This document shows positions 27,121-39,689 of a DNA stretch of 64,000 nucleotides, piece by piece. Below the pieces are notes generated by a model. It saw nothing but the letters and a program-made list of their open reading frames with translations. It was not told where the DNA came from and did no database searches. The stretch is from positions 10,193,901-10,257,900 of the forward strand of contig CM067067.1 of NCBI GenBank assembly GCA_033980235.1, in the 5' to 3' direction. This stretch comes from Diadema setosum. Lineage: Eukaryota; Echinodermata; Echinoidea; Diadematoida; Diadematidae. Every line of letters starts with the position of its first letter. Within the stretch, counting starts at the first letter, position 1. Both the position numbers and the translations under genes were made by a program.

Positions 27121-30100
27121 ATCTCAGTAGAACACTTAAATACAGTTTGGGCAAAGGTTAAAAAGCCGAGTTTCATGGTCTATGCACAGAATGAAGAACT
27201 ACTTTGAAAAGCTCAGAGCCGTGGGGGTGGCTGGTAGGGGAGCGGATAAGCCTCTTGGTAATCAAATCATTGTAGTATGCATGTGCTTGTATTGACTTGG
27301 GCAGAAAAAAACAAAATGCCAGAATGATAACCTTTGGCTCTTCGCTCACGTCTCGAACGTTTTATTTGTTAAGGCATGTTACGCGCCGCTAGCTTCTTAG
27401 CGTGGAGGCCAATATCCGTTTTAAGTGAGGTATTCAGGATTTCCATTGGACGAAAGCGAGATCGAAATGACGCAGTTTCTACGAGTCTTCTACATACCAA
27501 AGTATTGCTGGGTACTGCTGTAGCGGTCATGGTTAGGTAAGTATCGCGCGTCGATGTCAAATGATTGTCTGACCACCGGTCAAGTAAAGTTTCGCTCTAG
27601 CACATGTCCTAACACATTTTTACGATCATTTGGTGCCGTTAAAGCTTCAGAGCTAAAACCAAATTATATCAACCAACTTCTGGTTGTCACAACCATGCCG
27701 AGGCAAGCAAAAACAAATAAACAAACAAAAACAAACAAACAAAAACAAAACACTCTTAGCTCACTCGATCACACTCGAATTCGCAATGGTCTGAAATAAG
27801 AAAATGATTTGACAGTAAAGAAATAGATAAGTGATCAGACTAGATTGCTAATTGCGTCGTACAAGCGAACACACACTCAAACAAACAAACACACACGCAC
27901 ACATAATTCAATCCAATTTTCACATCTGCAGTGTTATCTACGGAACTGCAACAGTCACAGTTAACGGAAGATTCATCAAGTTGTCGTTCAACCTATACGC
28001 GAACCATGAACCATCTTGGGATGTGAAAGAGAAAAAAAAAAGAGGAGCAAGAGAAAGATAAAGACAAACAAATGGAGAGAGATAGAGAAGGGGGTTTTAT
28101 GTATCTGCGAGGGAGCAAATTTAGTGCGGTCACTGCTCATCAGCCGGACCATATATTCCACCATCAAGGGTTGATATGGTGTTGATAGAGTGTCTCATTG
28201 ACTAGAAGATGCCTATAAACATCCCTATCATAGCCCTGGGATAATGGGATGAGATGGCGTGAGTACGATGGTTAAAGACCCAATTATGGTCGGGAGCGAG
28301 CGTCCATCTCCCCCCTTCTCCGCTCAGCGGGCTTTTGTTATCAAAGTTCTCTCTAATTATCAAACTATTACGACTAGTCACGTTTTTCTCTTCTCAGGTC
28401 GACCGGTTCAAGTGGTTGTCACTTTAAAGGGAGCATCACCCTGTAGACAATTTAGAAATACCATTTGTTGTTTGTTGCTGTTGTTATTGTTCTTTCTCTC
28501 CCTCTTTCAAAAATGATCCTAGCTCCATAGATCTCATGCGCGCATCATTCTGTACTCAGTTCTCTTTATTCCACCACTTAAATCTTGTTACTTCCGGATG
28601 GTGAGATATCCAGTTGTAATGTGAATTGTAGTGTGGGGTTAATGTTCAGCAGACTGGAAGGTGCTATACGTGATGTCCTAGCAGTGATGACAAAATTAAT
28701 CGTGTTCAAGACACGCAGCACCACAAGACGACGTGATGTGCTGATGCTATCTTTGTCGATCCGATCTATTTCAAAATTGTTTTTATTACCGTGCATACTC
28801 CAAGCATTCGTAATGTGCACAAAGTCTACACCCTAACCGCCTTTGAATATTATTGTCATTGCTTGGTGGCCATCTTTAACCAACTGGTGACCACCATTAC
28901 TAAAGTACTTTTGACGCTATATACAAACAAGTTGCCGATAGCAATTACAGATTTAATGGGGGATGGCTGGTCCATTGGTTTTTCGCTCTTGATCGGTAAA
29001 CAGATTTCTCCAACACTCCAACCTTTGACCTTGGCACTGTCTTTAAGACAGCCAAGTTTCGTTCAAGCGGGTCGAAATTCCAGAGTGTGCCAGGCGATTA
29101 AAAAAAAAAGGTTAGAAGTTAGGAGACAAAGCAGTAACATTTCAAAATCCTGAAAAATCATACATTAGCACGAGTGCAAAATAGCCGCAATGGAATTTCG
29201 TCGGTCGGCAGCATATGCCATTTTCCCGTGTTGACATTTATATTTTAAATGTCTAGACGCATATGATAATGTAGTTTCTTGAAATAGACATGTGATATTT
29301 CCATTTAATCCATCCAGAAGGAATCAAGCCGGGGCTCGTGATTAACATTAAGCTATAGTTGAGACCGATGAGTGCTTACCTGCAAAAATACAGCAATCAA
29401 GCTGCACGTCTATTCAAGTATTCATGGTGGCATAAATTAAGGTCTACCTAGATTCAGTAGATTTTTGTTAAGTAGGTATAATGGCGATGTCTGTTATGCA
29501 AAATCCCTGGATACCGCGAAGCGCTTAGGGAGGGAAAGGCGATGGAAAGAAGGGGGGGGGGAGTGAATTGTAATCATGTATAACGGTGAGGGCGCACAAG
29601 GTTGGTTGTCGGGTACGATTATGCTAGCTGCAGGCATATACGTAATCACACTAATTCATCATTTGACTTCCCATTACCATATTGAATCGATATTAGCCCG
29701 ATCGAGCTGGAGCTCGGCTCGCCGAGCGGAAGCAGCGGGGATTTCTCCCCCTCTCCCGCCCTTCCACTCCGATGTGATGATATTGCCTGGTGCTATCAGG
29801 CGGAGACCGCTCAACACATGAATTACGATTCATTCGCTGTACGTTCATTAGAAAAAGTGGCTTCCTCTTTTGTCGCTCATGAGAAAATAAACTTGAATCT
29901 AGTTCAGCGACAATGATGTGGAGAAAAAAAAATAGTGTGAGGGAATAGATGAGTCGAACGCCATTCTTTAATTTGATGATAATGTGGCGGCTAAATGCAG
30001 CTTTAGCCATTATTACGAACGTTCACTCAGCAATAAAGACATAAAATGCATGAGTGTCGACAATGAAGACTGATCGAGTTTATCTCCCGTTCCCGTAGAC

Positions 30101-32294
30101 TAATTACCTTACGCCCGCATACGTTATATTGGCTCTTGCTGCGGTCAGGAAAGAGGAATGGAATTTGTTAATGATACACGTATGAAATTTGCAATTCACT
30201 TTAAGTGACGAGCGTGTGTCTCGAAAGAAGTTGGTGTGAAATTATTTTCTGAACCTAATTAACAACGTTCATTTCCTGTCCATTCTTGAATACTTGGACT
30301 TGAAGAAAATGGAGGAAAGCAGGAATGCAGTACCAGATAAGAGTTACTGAAGTGTACCCAGATTTTGAAGATTTTTTTTTTCTGTTGCTTTTCTAGATCT
30401 AAGAACGGGTGCTTTGTAAATACACGGTACATCGCAGAATACTCAATATGGCATGGCCGCGTGGTGATATAGAGCCATTCATGAAATTTTCTAGAGCTAG
30501 AAAGCAGCATGTAACGGAATCAATAACCCGGTAGAAATTTCACAAAAAGAAACAAGTCGGACTATCAAAATGTGAGTAACAGAGAATCATACTATTCACA
30601 CCATGCCCTGTCTCGTCAGTACGTCTCGTCGTGACACTTCCGAATACACAGTCAGAAAATGATATTATCATAGAGATATAAATGTATTCATTACTATGTG
30701 TGATAACCAGCATAATATCTCTATGGTGCTTTCATCCTTGAACGCAAAATGAAATATATTATTTTAAAGGAAGCATATAAGTGATGTCACAATATAAGTT
30801 CGTCACGTCATTGACTATAGGGGGAAATGGTTTGGGTCATTTAGTATTACGGCCTATTTGGCAAGTGATTGCACTCTGTGGTCATTTATGATTCTCTTTC
30901 CCGGGATCTTGCATCCTTGGCTTGGACCAATTTGCCTCTGAGATCGGCTGGACGAATATGCGGGGAAATGTCTCGTTACGTCACCTTGCTATAGGATATC
31001 AACGATGACCATTACCTCGGCTGTAAAGTCTATGCATTTCACCATCAGTGTCGGCACTGAATTCGATATGATAACGGAGATATTAATATGAGGATGATGT
31101 TTAATAAGGCATTGTTAACGATAGACATGAAAACATAATCATGACCAGGCAGACAGTCCACTGGGTAGTTTGATGATGAAGTTAATGTTGTTCTCTAACA
31201 CAGGACAATGTATGCAGACTGTAAGTAGAGAGATCAATCTCCTACCAGCATTTTCTCGCTAAGGCCACAGTACACGTATACTAGAACGAAACCACTACCG
31301 ATAATTCAAATGACTCCATATGGAGAAACGAAATGTATACCCGTCGTCACAGCATTTTGCGAGATAAGTTTCCGGCATAAGTAATGTTGCAAGCTCGACC
31401 TTTCCTTTTGCGCGTTTCAATAACCCCTTGTACATTTTGCATAGAGCGTGGGTTAGAATAATCCGTGGCGACGGTATACAGGTACACGCACTTTTCAAAG
31501 CGACTACCTGAACACGGCCGGCCTCCCTCCCTCTTCTGATTTTAAATCCGTTAGCAATACATCAGTGACTTAAATCAGATAGATTATAGATGTTTCTCTC
31601 TGGTGGCATTTAAATGCTACCACGTCCCGCTCGACTGTAGATCCTCTTCCGTCATAACGCATGGGGCTCCAAAACAGCGCCATTACAGCTCCACATGTCA
31701 AATGCCCTTATCGCCGCCATCGAACTTATAATACGTGTGTCGAGAACTATATAGTGCGCCGTGACATGAATATTCCGAGTTTGTTTCGGAGATGGTTAAA
31801 AAAAAAAAACCTTCGGGGCTTATTGGTCCTGGAATGCATAAACTACAAACTGAATTCCTATCATAGATATTACAGTACTCGCATGTTTCTGGAAAGGCAG
31901 GGTCACTAAATGGACTCTGGACAAGGATGTCATGGAATCTATAGACACACAATCCACGCAGCATCCTCGAATCACTTGTAGATAATTAAATCCCATCCAT
32001 TTACACACAAGACCAAATAAAGATAGTGAGTGAAGAAAAACCCCCAATATTGATTGCGTAGGTTTTATTGCTGTTACGACCGTCATGGCAAATCAGTTCC
32101 TAAACCTACAGTGGAATCGTCATTAATACATAACACCTCAATGATGACGCAACCAATAATATGTATGTACTCAAGTAATCACCGGTAACTGCAGGATGAA
32201 AATAAATGCGTGCATGAATCTCAAAAGTTTCGGCAACCATCTTGTGCTCCGAAGAGATCTCTCAGATAATTCGGTTAAACCATCTTGTAACCAG

Positions 32295-32353
32295 TCTCTG
32301 AGAATAGCATTGTTTCTGAGAATAACACTGTATATCTCTGAGAGTAACATTGC
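32295..32353. repeat. Three-unit minisatellite, about 20 bp period
   Basis: Three diverged copies of a TCTGAGAATAACATTGT-like unit follow one another, differing at several positions each. No coding role is apparent. Confidence 0.7.
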
Positions 32354-34050
32354 GATTACTATTGTAAATGGCAATCTGCCTTTGACAATAATGGGATTAA
32401 ATCCCCTCTCCCAAACTCCTTAACGAGAATAGATTGCCTTTCTATAAACCATAATGTACTCCGGATTGAGAAACAATTTTCGCTGCTATACTCAATGAAT
32501 AATGTGATCCTTCGCTGCAAATGCGCACGACTTACTTTGCTTTGTACGTATTTGGGTATACTCGGTAACTACACACCTCCCTAAGCTATTAACTGATTAT
32601 GAATATTATTATGTCGTTAGGCAGAAAACTTGAAATGGATGTACAATGTACAGCGCAGAGATTGTGCCATCATCCCTTACCTTGCTTACCCTGAAGATTT
32701 ACCATGAAAGCACACGATCTCAGTCTCCCGTCCCCTCCCCCTCCCTTCCCTCCTTAACAGTCTTGAGGTAGCCTTTCATTTCACTTTCATCCAGACAAAT
32801 GACACTTCTGCCTGTTTTGAAATGTCCATTATTGTAAAAACACGTTTTAATAGACTGCAGATATCAAGGAGAGTGATTCAATCTCAACTTACCACCATGT
32901 TTTGGTGAAGAGCAACCCTGGCGTTGTTGGAGTTCGTTTATAGAGTCGGTATCGAGGCAAAAATTCTGGCTCGCTTCGCTCGCCAGATGACCCGAGGCGC
33001 TTACGTCAAGGGCCGATTGACACCTGATCCAATTTTTTTAAATGAATTATTCATTAGACACGATTTATTTATGAATGAATATGATATTAAAAAAAAATCA
33101 AATCGCTGCAGAGATAGCCAAACAAATTGGTCAATGAAATTTCAAGGATTCTTTCGTTCTAGAATTAAGAGAGTCATAAGTTTCCCCTCGATATCAACTC
33201 CATCACGGACACGGACCAGGGTCTTCTAGGCCCGCCGTTTCCATGGTTTCATATAAAGCTTGGAAAGCTCACTATACATTCAAAGTCTAAGACTCGTCTG
33301 ACATGTTTCGGCAAAGGGCTGTGTAACAAAAAGACAAACAATAGCAAACTCAAATCACCAGGCAGAGAGAGAGAAAGGGAGACGGAAGGGGGGACAGAAA
33401 AAAAAAAGGCAGGAAGGAAAAATGACATTCGCGAAGAACATTCTTGATACGGCGTCGCCGGATGATTGATCAACATCGACAAATATGCTAAAATGTTTGC
33501 TTTGCTAATTGGGCCGGCTAATTCTATTAAGACTAGCCGGTACTCTCCGGGCCGATACTCGTGGCTGCCGACTATCCGTTACCGGCGTTGACGCGAAATT
33601 GAAAACATGCGGGTTTGCGACAGGGGTGAGTTCTTTCTTGAGTACACACGAGCGATGGAATTCATCGCCGTACAGGGACAAAACGAATATTTAACAACCG
33701 CCTGTCACTTGTGATCACAACCTGTCTACGAAAGGACCACAATGTATACACAGGCATAGACAGACGTAGTGGCATGCGTTAGACGTTCACATGCACACGA
33801 TACAGCTGTCACTTTCACAATGTTCATGTCAATGATGCTCTTCCACGTAACATCAATGACATTATTAAACTTCATGTGGCACAGTGATTTTGCTTCTTGG
33901 AGGGGCGGGGGGGGGGGGAGGAGGAGGGCTGTTGTTTTGTTTTTCTTTCTTTCTTTCTTTAATTTCCCGAAAAATGTCGGTCCTCTTTTGAGGTTTGGAC
34001 ACGTCAACTTTGGTCTGACTTGGGGGAAAAGTATGTTGTTGTTATTGTTA

Positions 34051-34065
34051 TTGTGTGTGTGTGTG

Positions 34066-34130
<65 letters not shown>

Positions 34131-34148
34131 TAGTGTGTGTGTGTTAGG
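34051..34148. repeat. Long (GT)n microsatellite
   Basis: Nearly 100 bp of GT repeat with one GC and one TA interruption, followed by degenerate GT-rich sequence to about 34197. Both strands yield long VCVCV or HTHTH open frames, which are artefacts. Confidence 0.95.
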
Positions 34149-34772
34149 CCCTACATATATGTGCGTTTGCATGTGTGTATATGTATGTGTGTGTGTGCTG
34201 TAATTCAGTCAGTACTAAAAGTCTGATGTCGAGTGTACTTGTCATCGGCGGGTATTATCTACAGCACCTTAGAGCGGAGACGTCATAATTAACATGATAA
34301 TGTCATCTGTTTCTGATGACCCCCCCCCCCCCCATCTCTCTCTTTCCGAATAGTATTGTCGTCATATCAAAGTAACTTCACAGAGTATATGACACTCCAC
34401 ATCACAGTCGCTAATGACAACGGGATGAATTGAAACACATGCGAAAGAAAGCGGAGGGACCACGAGAGTTCAATACAAACGACCACAGTCCTGCAGGGAT
34501 CCCGATGGAACATTATCATAATGAACAATCTTATTCAGGAACACCTGCGAAACAGCTTATCATTAAGAGATATGTGAGAGATTGAAGCGATACACCTTGG
34601 TCCCCGAAGATAAATGAAGACCGACAAAAAAAAAACAACAACAACAAACACATGCAAACTAAAAGCAAGAAATTAAGATGGAGAGAAGATATAATATACT
34701 AAGTACATGATGAAGACAGAGATGAAAGATGAAATGAGATAAAGAGAGAATTATGTGATGAGGAAGAGAAAG

Positions 34773-34878
34773 GGATAGATAGATAGATAGATAGATATAT
34801 AGACAAATAAATAAATAAATAAATAAATAAATAAATAGATTGATAGATGAATAGATAGATAGATAAATAGATAGATAA

Positions 34879-34962
<84 letters not shown>

Positions 34963-35056
34963 GTAGATAAATAGATAGATAGATAGATAGATAGATAGAT
35001 GAATAGATAAATAGATAAATAAATAGATAAATAGATAGATAAATAGATAGATAGAC

Positions 35057-35087
<31 letters not shown>

Positions 35088-35143
35088 AAATAGATAAATA
35101 GATAGAAAGATAGAGAGATAATAGATAGATAGATAGATAGATA
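34773..35143. repeat. Long compound (GATA)n / (AAATA)n microsatellite
   Basis: About 370 bp of GATA units interspersed with AAATA-type units, flanked by GA-rich sequence. The minus-strand open frame of repeated LSIY is translation of this array. Confidence 0.95.
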
Positions 35144-35843
35144 TAGAGAGAAAGGGAGAAAGTAAGCGTGAGCAAAAGGAGAGGAGAATAAGATGGAGAA
35201 GAGGAGACGAAGAGAATTAGAGAAAAGATGAGATTATATTCTTATGTATGATGAACTTCGACTGTTTAAACTCACAGGGGGAGCTCTTTCTTTTTGTAAA
35301 CTCCGTGTTTGTCACCATTTCCATTCATCCACGGACATCACTCTCCCCCCGAGGTCTGCAAAGAGAAAGCCGTTATGGTGGAAAGCATCGCAGCGGAGAA
35401 CGACTTGGGATGAGTCCACTGTGGCCTAAAGCAATGTAAGTAATCTGGTAAACCTATCCTACAGTATACTCTATTCATGGTCATGGGGGAACACCGATAT
35501 GAAAACTTTAAATATAATCATCGTAAAAGGGGACATGGAGTCGCCATGCAATTCGTGCTTCAAAGAAACTGACTAAAAAAGTGCTCGGAATGATTCAACC
35601 ACAACGTAGGCTTGATCTAGAGTAGACTTTAAAGGACTGTTGGACTATACAAAATGAACTACACACACTTTTACAGATACGATAGAAGAATTTGGGTCGA
35701 TGTGAAAACACATTGTGGTCTGGGTATATCATTGCAGAGCTACCAACGTATCCACACTGGAATCACGGAGATTACACATGTAGCATTGTGAAAAATACTC
35801 GTCTCTAATGACACGTGCATGTCAGTGTAGGCAAAAATAATAC

Positions 35844-36001
35844 CTGACTCGGAGAAGTATTCGTATTCTCCTGTCAGGATGCCTGTCAGGAAATGAAGCG
35901 ACATTTCCGTTTGCAGGGAGTCTCCCACAAAATCAGAGAGAATTGGTAGCTCAGATATTGCAAGAGTATTCAAAGCTTGCTGGGTGAAATTGAAGTTGTT
36001 G
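35844..36001 (-). CDS. Possible internal exon, unrecognised protein
   Basis: This 158-nt segment on the minus strand is bounded by a plausible acceptor (polypurine/pyrimidine-poor but ending ...gaaaacag) and a plausible donor (TCAG followed by gtatta). It translates to about 52 residues, with LNTLAISELPILSDFVGD and MSLHFLTGILTGEYEYF, which look like amphipathic helices rather than random translation. I do not recognise a family. The weak acceptor tract argues against it, and no neighbouring exon is identifiable, so it may be chance or part of a decayed gene. Confidence 0.25.
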
Positions 36002-36136
36002 CTGTTTTCTTTCCTTCTTCTTTTTTGTTTTTTGTTTTTAATAAATCCTACCTTCACGTCGGAGTAAGTTGTATAATGTAGGAAGGAATTTTGTAGAATA
36101 GTCGTGGCGCCGAATGGGCACACTGTTCTAGATTGT

Positions 36137-36172
<36 letters not shown>

Positions 36173-36179
36173 ACACACA
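36137..36179. repeat. (CA)n microsatellite
   Basis: CA repeat with one TA interruption. Adjacent VCVCV open frames derive from it. Confidence 0.95.
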
Positions 36180-36384
36180 AACGTATACTCGTGGAATATT
36201 ATAAATATCGTAATAAGCCACTATGCTTTTGTATGCGAGTATTACAGACACTAAGTTATAAAATTGTGATGTTCTCTCTTTCTCATTACCAATCTAATTC
36301 ATATATCAGTATCTTAGCAATTTGTATTCATATATATGCAATGTATAATAATATTCATGTGTTTGTGTGTGTGTGTATGTGTTG

Positions 36385-36560
36385 CAGGGGCGGATCCAGG
36401 AATTCTGTAAAGATGGGGGGGGGGGGGGGGAGGCGCAACTAATATTTCTGGCGCCACTTCCTGGTTTCATTTCATTTTTTTCTTGTTATTTCTTTTGTTT
36501 TTAACGAAAAATAAAGGGGGCGTGCGCCGGTTGCCCCCCCCCCCCCTGGATCCGCCACTG
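36385..36560. mobile_element. 176-bp MITE with 16-bp TIRs
   Basis: CAGGGGCGGATCCAGG at 36385-36400 is matched by the reverse complement CAGTGGCGGATCCAGG at 36545-36560 (one mismatch). Subterminal G-run (36415-36431) and C-run (36534-36546) pair in the foldback. The bases tgttg flank both sides (36380-36384 and 36561-36565), a possible short target duplication. Terminal CAG/CTG and GGATCC-containing ends occur on many short marine-animal DNA transposons; hAT or a related superfamily is plausible, but the expected 8-bp duplication is not seen. No coding capacity. Confidence 0.8.
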
Positions 36561-36737
36561 TGTTGGTGAGTATATGGTAGCTCGCCAGCTAGCAGGAAAC
36601 AGACAGAGTGGAATAGGTGAGGAGAGTGCCACGCAGACTACGAAATGATTGAAAACAGTAGAAGCGATGTGAACCCCCTCGCCATCCTTCTTTCGTCGAC
36701 TGCTTTTCCTGATCGAATGCCTATCCGGATTCAAAAA

Positions 36738-36740
36738 AGA

Positions 36741-36775
<35 letters not shown>

Positions 36776-36860
36776 ATGAGTGAGAGAGGGAGAGAGTGAA
36801 AGAAAGAGAGAGAGAGAGTGACAGAAGGAGAGAGAGAGTGAAAGAAAGAAAGAGAAGATA
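36738..36860. repeat. (GA)n-rich low-complexity tract
   Basis: Interrupted AGAG repeats with GTGA and GAAA units. Minus-strand LSLSLSL translation is an artefact. Confidence 0.9.
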
Positions 36861-39350
36861 GATAGAGCTATTGGTGAGAGAGACAACCCCCCTGAGCAGA
36901 TGTGATAATCGCCGACACGTTTCTGTTGCTCGTCTCTCAAATTGCGCGCTCGTTTAACCCTATAGAAATCGCTGCCACACGCCGATGTTTGAGGACAATG
37001 TACACAAAGATAGACGTTGAACTCCACGGATGGTAACCCCCCCCCCCCTCTCCATGCCCCCCCCCCCCCCCGTGTTATCCACTCATCTTCTTTTCCCGTC
37101 TTGTTGGAATGTGTCAGAAGTTAGAGACAGTCACAAAACTGTTGCTGTAGCGTCGGGTGCGACCAAATATTATCATTGTCACCACTTCGTACTCTGTGAC
37201 TTATTTAATCTATTTTATCGTTATCATAGTTATCATCATTTTGTTCAAAGCGCACAAATCTTCGCCTGTGTGCGGCCACACATTGACATACAAACTTCCA
37301 TATACAAAAACATTGCGTTTGATATTTCTATAAAAACTGATCATTGTGAAGGCGTATGTACCTGTCTATTTGTCGATGTGTGCACAGTACAATGGAGGTG
37401 ACGTAGTATACAAGCCATGCGACGATCACGTGACTCAGGCGACTATAATTCTAGGTCTAGGGACTTGACATGAGATGACTCACTGTCATTAATTCAAGCC
37501 GTTATAATCATATAAGTATGAGTCCAATTTCTATCCAAACTCAAACTGATCTACCTTTCTAATTTACGGGCGTCTTTCTCCCCCCCCCCCCCCCCATCGA
37601 TGTGATATTAAATATTAATGTGATATTAAAGATGATAAAGTTATCGGGGGAAAAGCACCAGGCAGAGTTGGTAGAAATTTGTGCCTTTCATGATATTATG
37701 TCCAATGCCAGTGCGCCTGTTAATGCAGCAGACTGGGTCATGTTGACTTTGCCCAATTGACTTTGTCTGTATAGTGCCATAAAACTTCTCTTGATAATGT
37801 CTTTTATATCAAACCTAATACTCTATACTTGAGAAGCTCAACAGTCCCTCTCTATTGCTGTATTTTTGCTTTTAATTCCTCGCGTGCCAAAACAGTCGGT
37901 CCCTGATGCCACTGTGTTATTCTGGTCTGCTGATATTTGCTTTCTTGTTTTGCTCGAACTGGAGCAAAAGAGGAGATTCTCGACTTCCTCCATCCTCCCC
38001 CCCCCCCTCCAAAGTGCATCACCATCTCATGGCGTCATTGGTGATGCGAAGAGCGTGCCTCCCATCAGGTTGAGCTCTACTGAGGAGCACACGATCCGCG
38101 TAGCTTGGGACCTCCTGCCTGATTCCCGACGTTCACAACCCGGATACCTCGAGAAGGTCATTAGATGGCAACGGAGAAAAGTGTTTAAAGCATGATTTTT
38201 TTAAATATCATCATCATTGCCATTTCTTTTTCTTATTGGGGGTCCATTCCCGTGTTTATTTTTTTTTTTCGAGACTTGTTCACCGAGTTGAAAATGAGAC
38301 GGAGGATTCGGGGAGCTGGGGAACGGGGAGAAGAACATGGGAGGAGTGCACGCGCGTTTTTCTCCGCGGCCGTGGTTTGATGCACACTCGGCTATCTGGA
38401 GAAAATGTGACTAGGTTACTGATTATGGGGCTAACTATTGTAGCGAACAACAGAGGAGTGAAGGCGTGTAATCTGGTCACAAACTGTTGATGAATGTCTA
38501 GGCGATCGCCTGAGGAGATCGTTTACCGCTGAAAACAATCTCGCCGTCAGAATCCCTCTTGTGCATCCGTCGTATCGCGTTCCTCGGGAAGGCATGATGG
38601 AACGAAACTGCCCCCTAACAGGAGAAAAAAAAATATTAATCACACAATTGAGGGTCCACTAAGCAACTATTGGTATTCAGCTCGAGTTTCGCCTAGGAGA
38701 GTTTTCCTCGAATGCGCTGTGAATACATTGCTGCGAAGAAAAAAAAATGCACCCCGATTCCACGAGCATTATATGAGTTTATCTGGCCGTTGCTCAGCAT
38801 TTCGATTATGAATCACTGATATTCATCGATTCAGCTAACATCGGCAGCGAAATACGAGAGCAGATTTTTTTCGATGCTCCGATAAAAGGGTTGGTTCCAA
38901 TCGCAATAACAAACAATATGTCGGATATTGTTTTGCTAATATCAGAACTTTTGTATCGGCAGCCGTGGTGAGTGGACTGGCTTTTTAAAGGTCCTGTCCA
39001 CGCAATCGACACTTTGCTCACTCATGAGTATACTGTGCATATACCTCACGGGTCAATTGTCTGAGGAATTGGACCTCATAGGGTTTCCCAGCCCTCCCCC
39101 TCTCTCCCTCTCTGTCAATCTCTCTTGTATATTTATCTGCTGTCACCACTGCTCAAGCAGAAAAATGAAACTGACTCGTCAACGCAGTCGTGTCCCTTCT
39201 CTGACTATTTATGTATCTTTCTCAAAAGTCACCACTTGCATAACTTATTCTATCGGCCCAATATCTTATAGTTCAAGAGCTGCATCTCTCCAACACCGCT
39301 CTCCAACCCCTCTTACTTGAAGCGGGAAATAATCCCAAACTACATTCATA
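36861..39350. other. Non-coding stretch
   Basis: No supported gene. Contains poly-C tracts (37038-37048, 37059-37070, 37581-37595, 37999-38007), an AT-rich segment near 37600-37640 and unique sequence. The plus-strand frame at 37866-38195 has no recognisable domain. Confidence 0.55.
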
Positions 39351-39361
39351 CTTACACTCGT

Positions 39362-39685
39362 AATCACGGGATCATCCCATGATACCGACAACCACGAGTC
39401 ATACAGCCCACGAGTTCGACATTGAAAACAGGTCCATGAGTCATACAGCTCACGAGTCATACCTAGTTCGACACTAGGGAAATAAAGCCCATGGGTTCGA
39501 CAACAGCCCACGAGTTCGACAGATACAACACGGTGCTTAATGTGTCGGTCTCGTGGGCCTTGTTAGCTTAGCGTCGAACTCATGGGCTGGAAGACTCGTG
39601 AGCTGTATAGCTCGTGGGCTGTATGACTCATGGACTGTATGATTCGTGGGCTGTATGACTCGTGGGTGTCTGTCTCGTGACGTGC
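39362..39685. repeat. Foldback array of CACGAGT / ACTCGTG units
   Basis: The left half repeats units such as CACGAGTCATACAGCC and CACGAGTTCGAC. The right half repeats the reverse complements (GTCGAACTCATGGGC, ACTCGTGGGCTGTATG) at least five times. The turnover lies near 39520-39545. Both ends also pair (ccatgataccgacaacca versus tgggtgtctgtctcgtg). The whole forms a large imperfect hairpin built from a short tandem motif. It has no coding capacity and behaves like a foldback transposon or an inverted satellite array. Confidence 0.8.
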
Positions 39686-39689
39686 ACAC

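Larger units (their letters stand above)
23501..34040. other. Intergenic stretch, microsatellites only
   Basis: No exon is supported. Contents: a 77-bp hairpin (23805-23881), CA and poly-C tracts (24787-24820, 24865-24890), a short TTA run (25253-25271), a GT run (25858-25907), CA runs (26360-26382, 26965-26994), the palindromes at 26937 and 27102, an AAAC/AAAAC-rich tract (27706-27750), a three-unit minisatellite (32295-32353) and a G-run with purines (33900-33925). The remainder looks like unique AT-moderate sequence. Confidence 0.6.

Noticed and set aside
30671..30733. Inverted CATAGAGATAT / ATATCTCTATG pair
   Set aside because: Only 11 bp of AT-rich pairing with no further structure; plausible by chance.
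33726..34203. Overlapping open frames of HTHTH and VCVCV on opposite strands
   Set aside because: Translation of the GT microsatellite.
34699..35175. 158-codon open frame of repeated LSIY
   Set aside because: Pure translation of the GATA microsatellite.
39362..39685. CRISPR-like array
   Set aside because: Repeats are imperfect, spacers are not uniform, and the second half is inverted; the context is eukaryotic.
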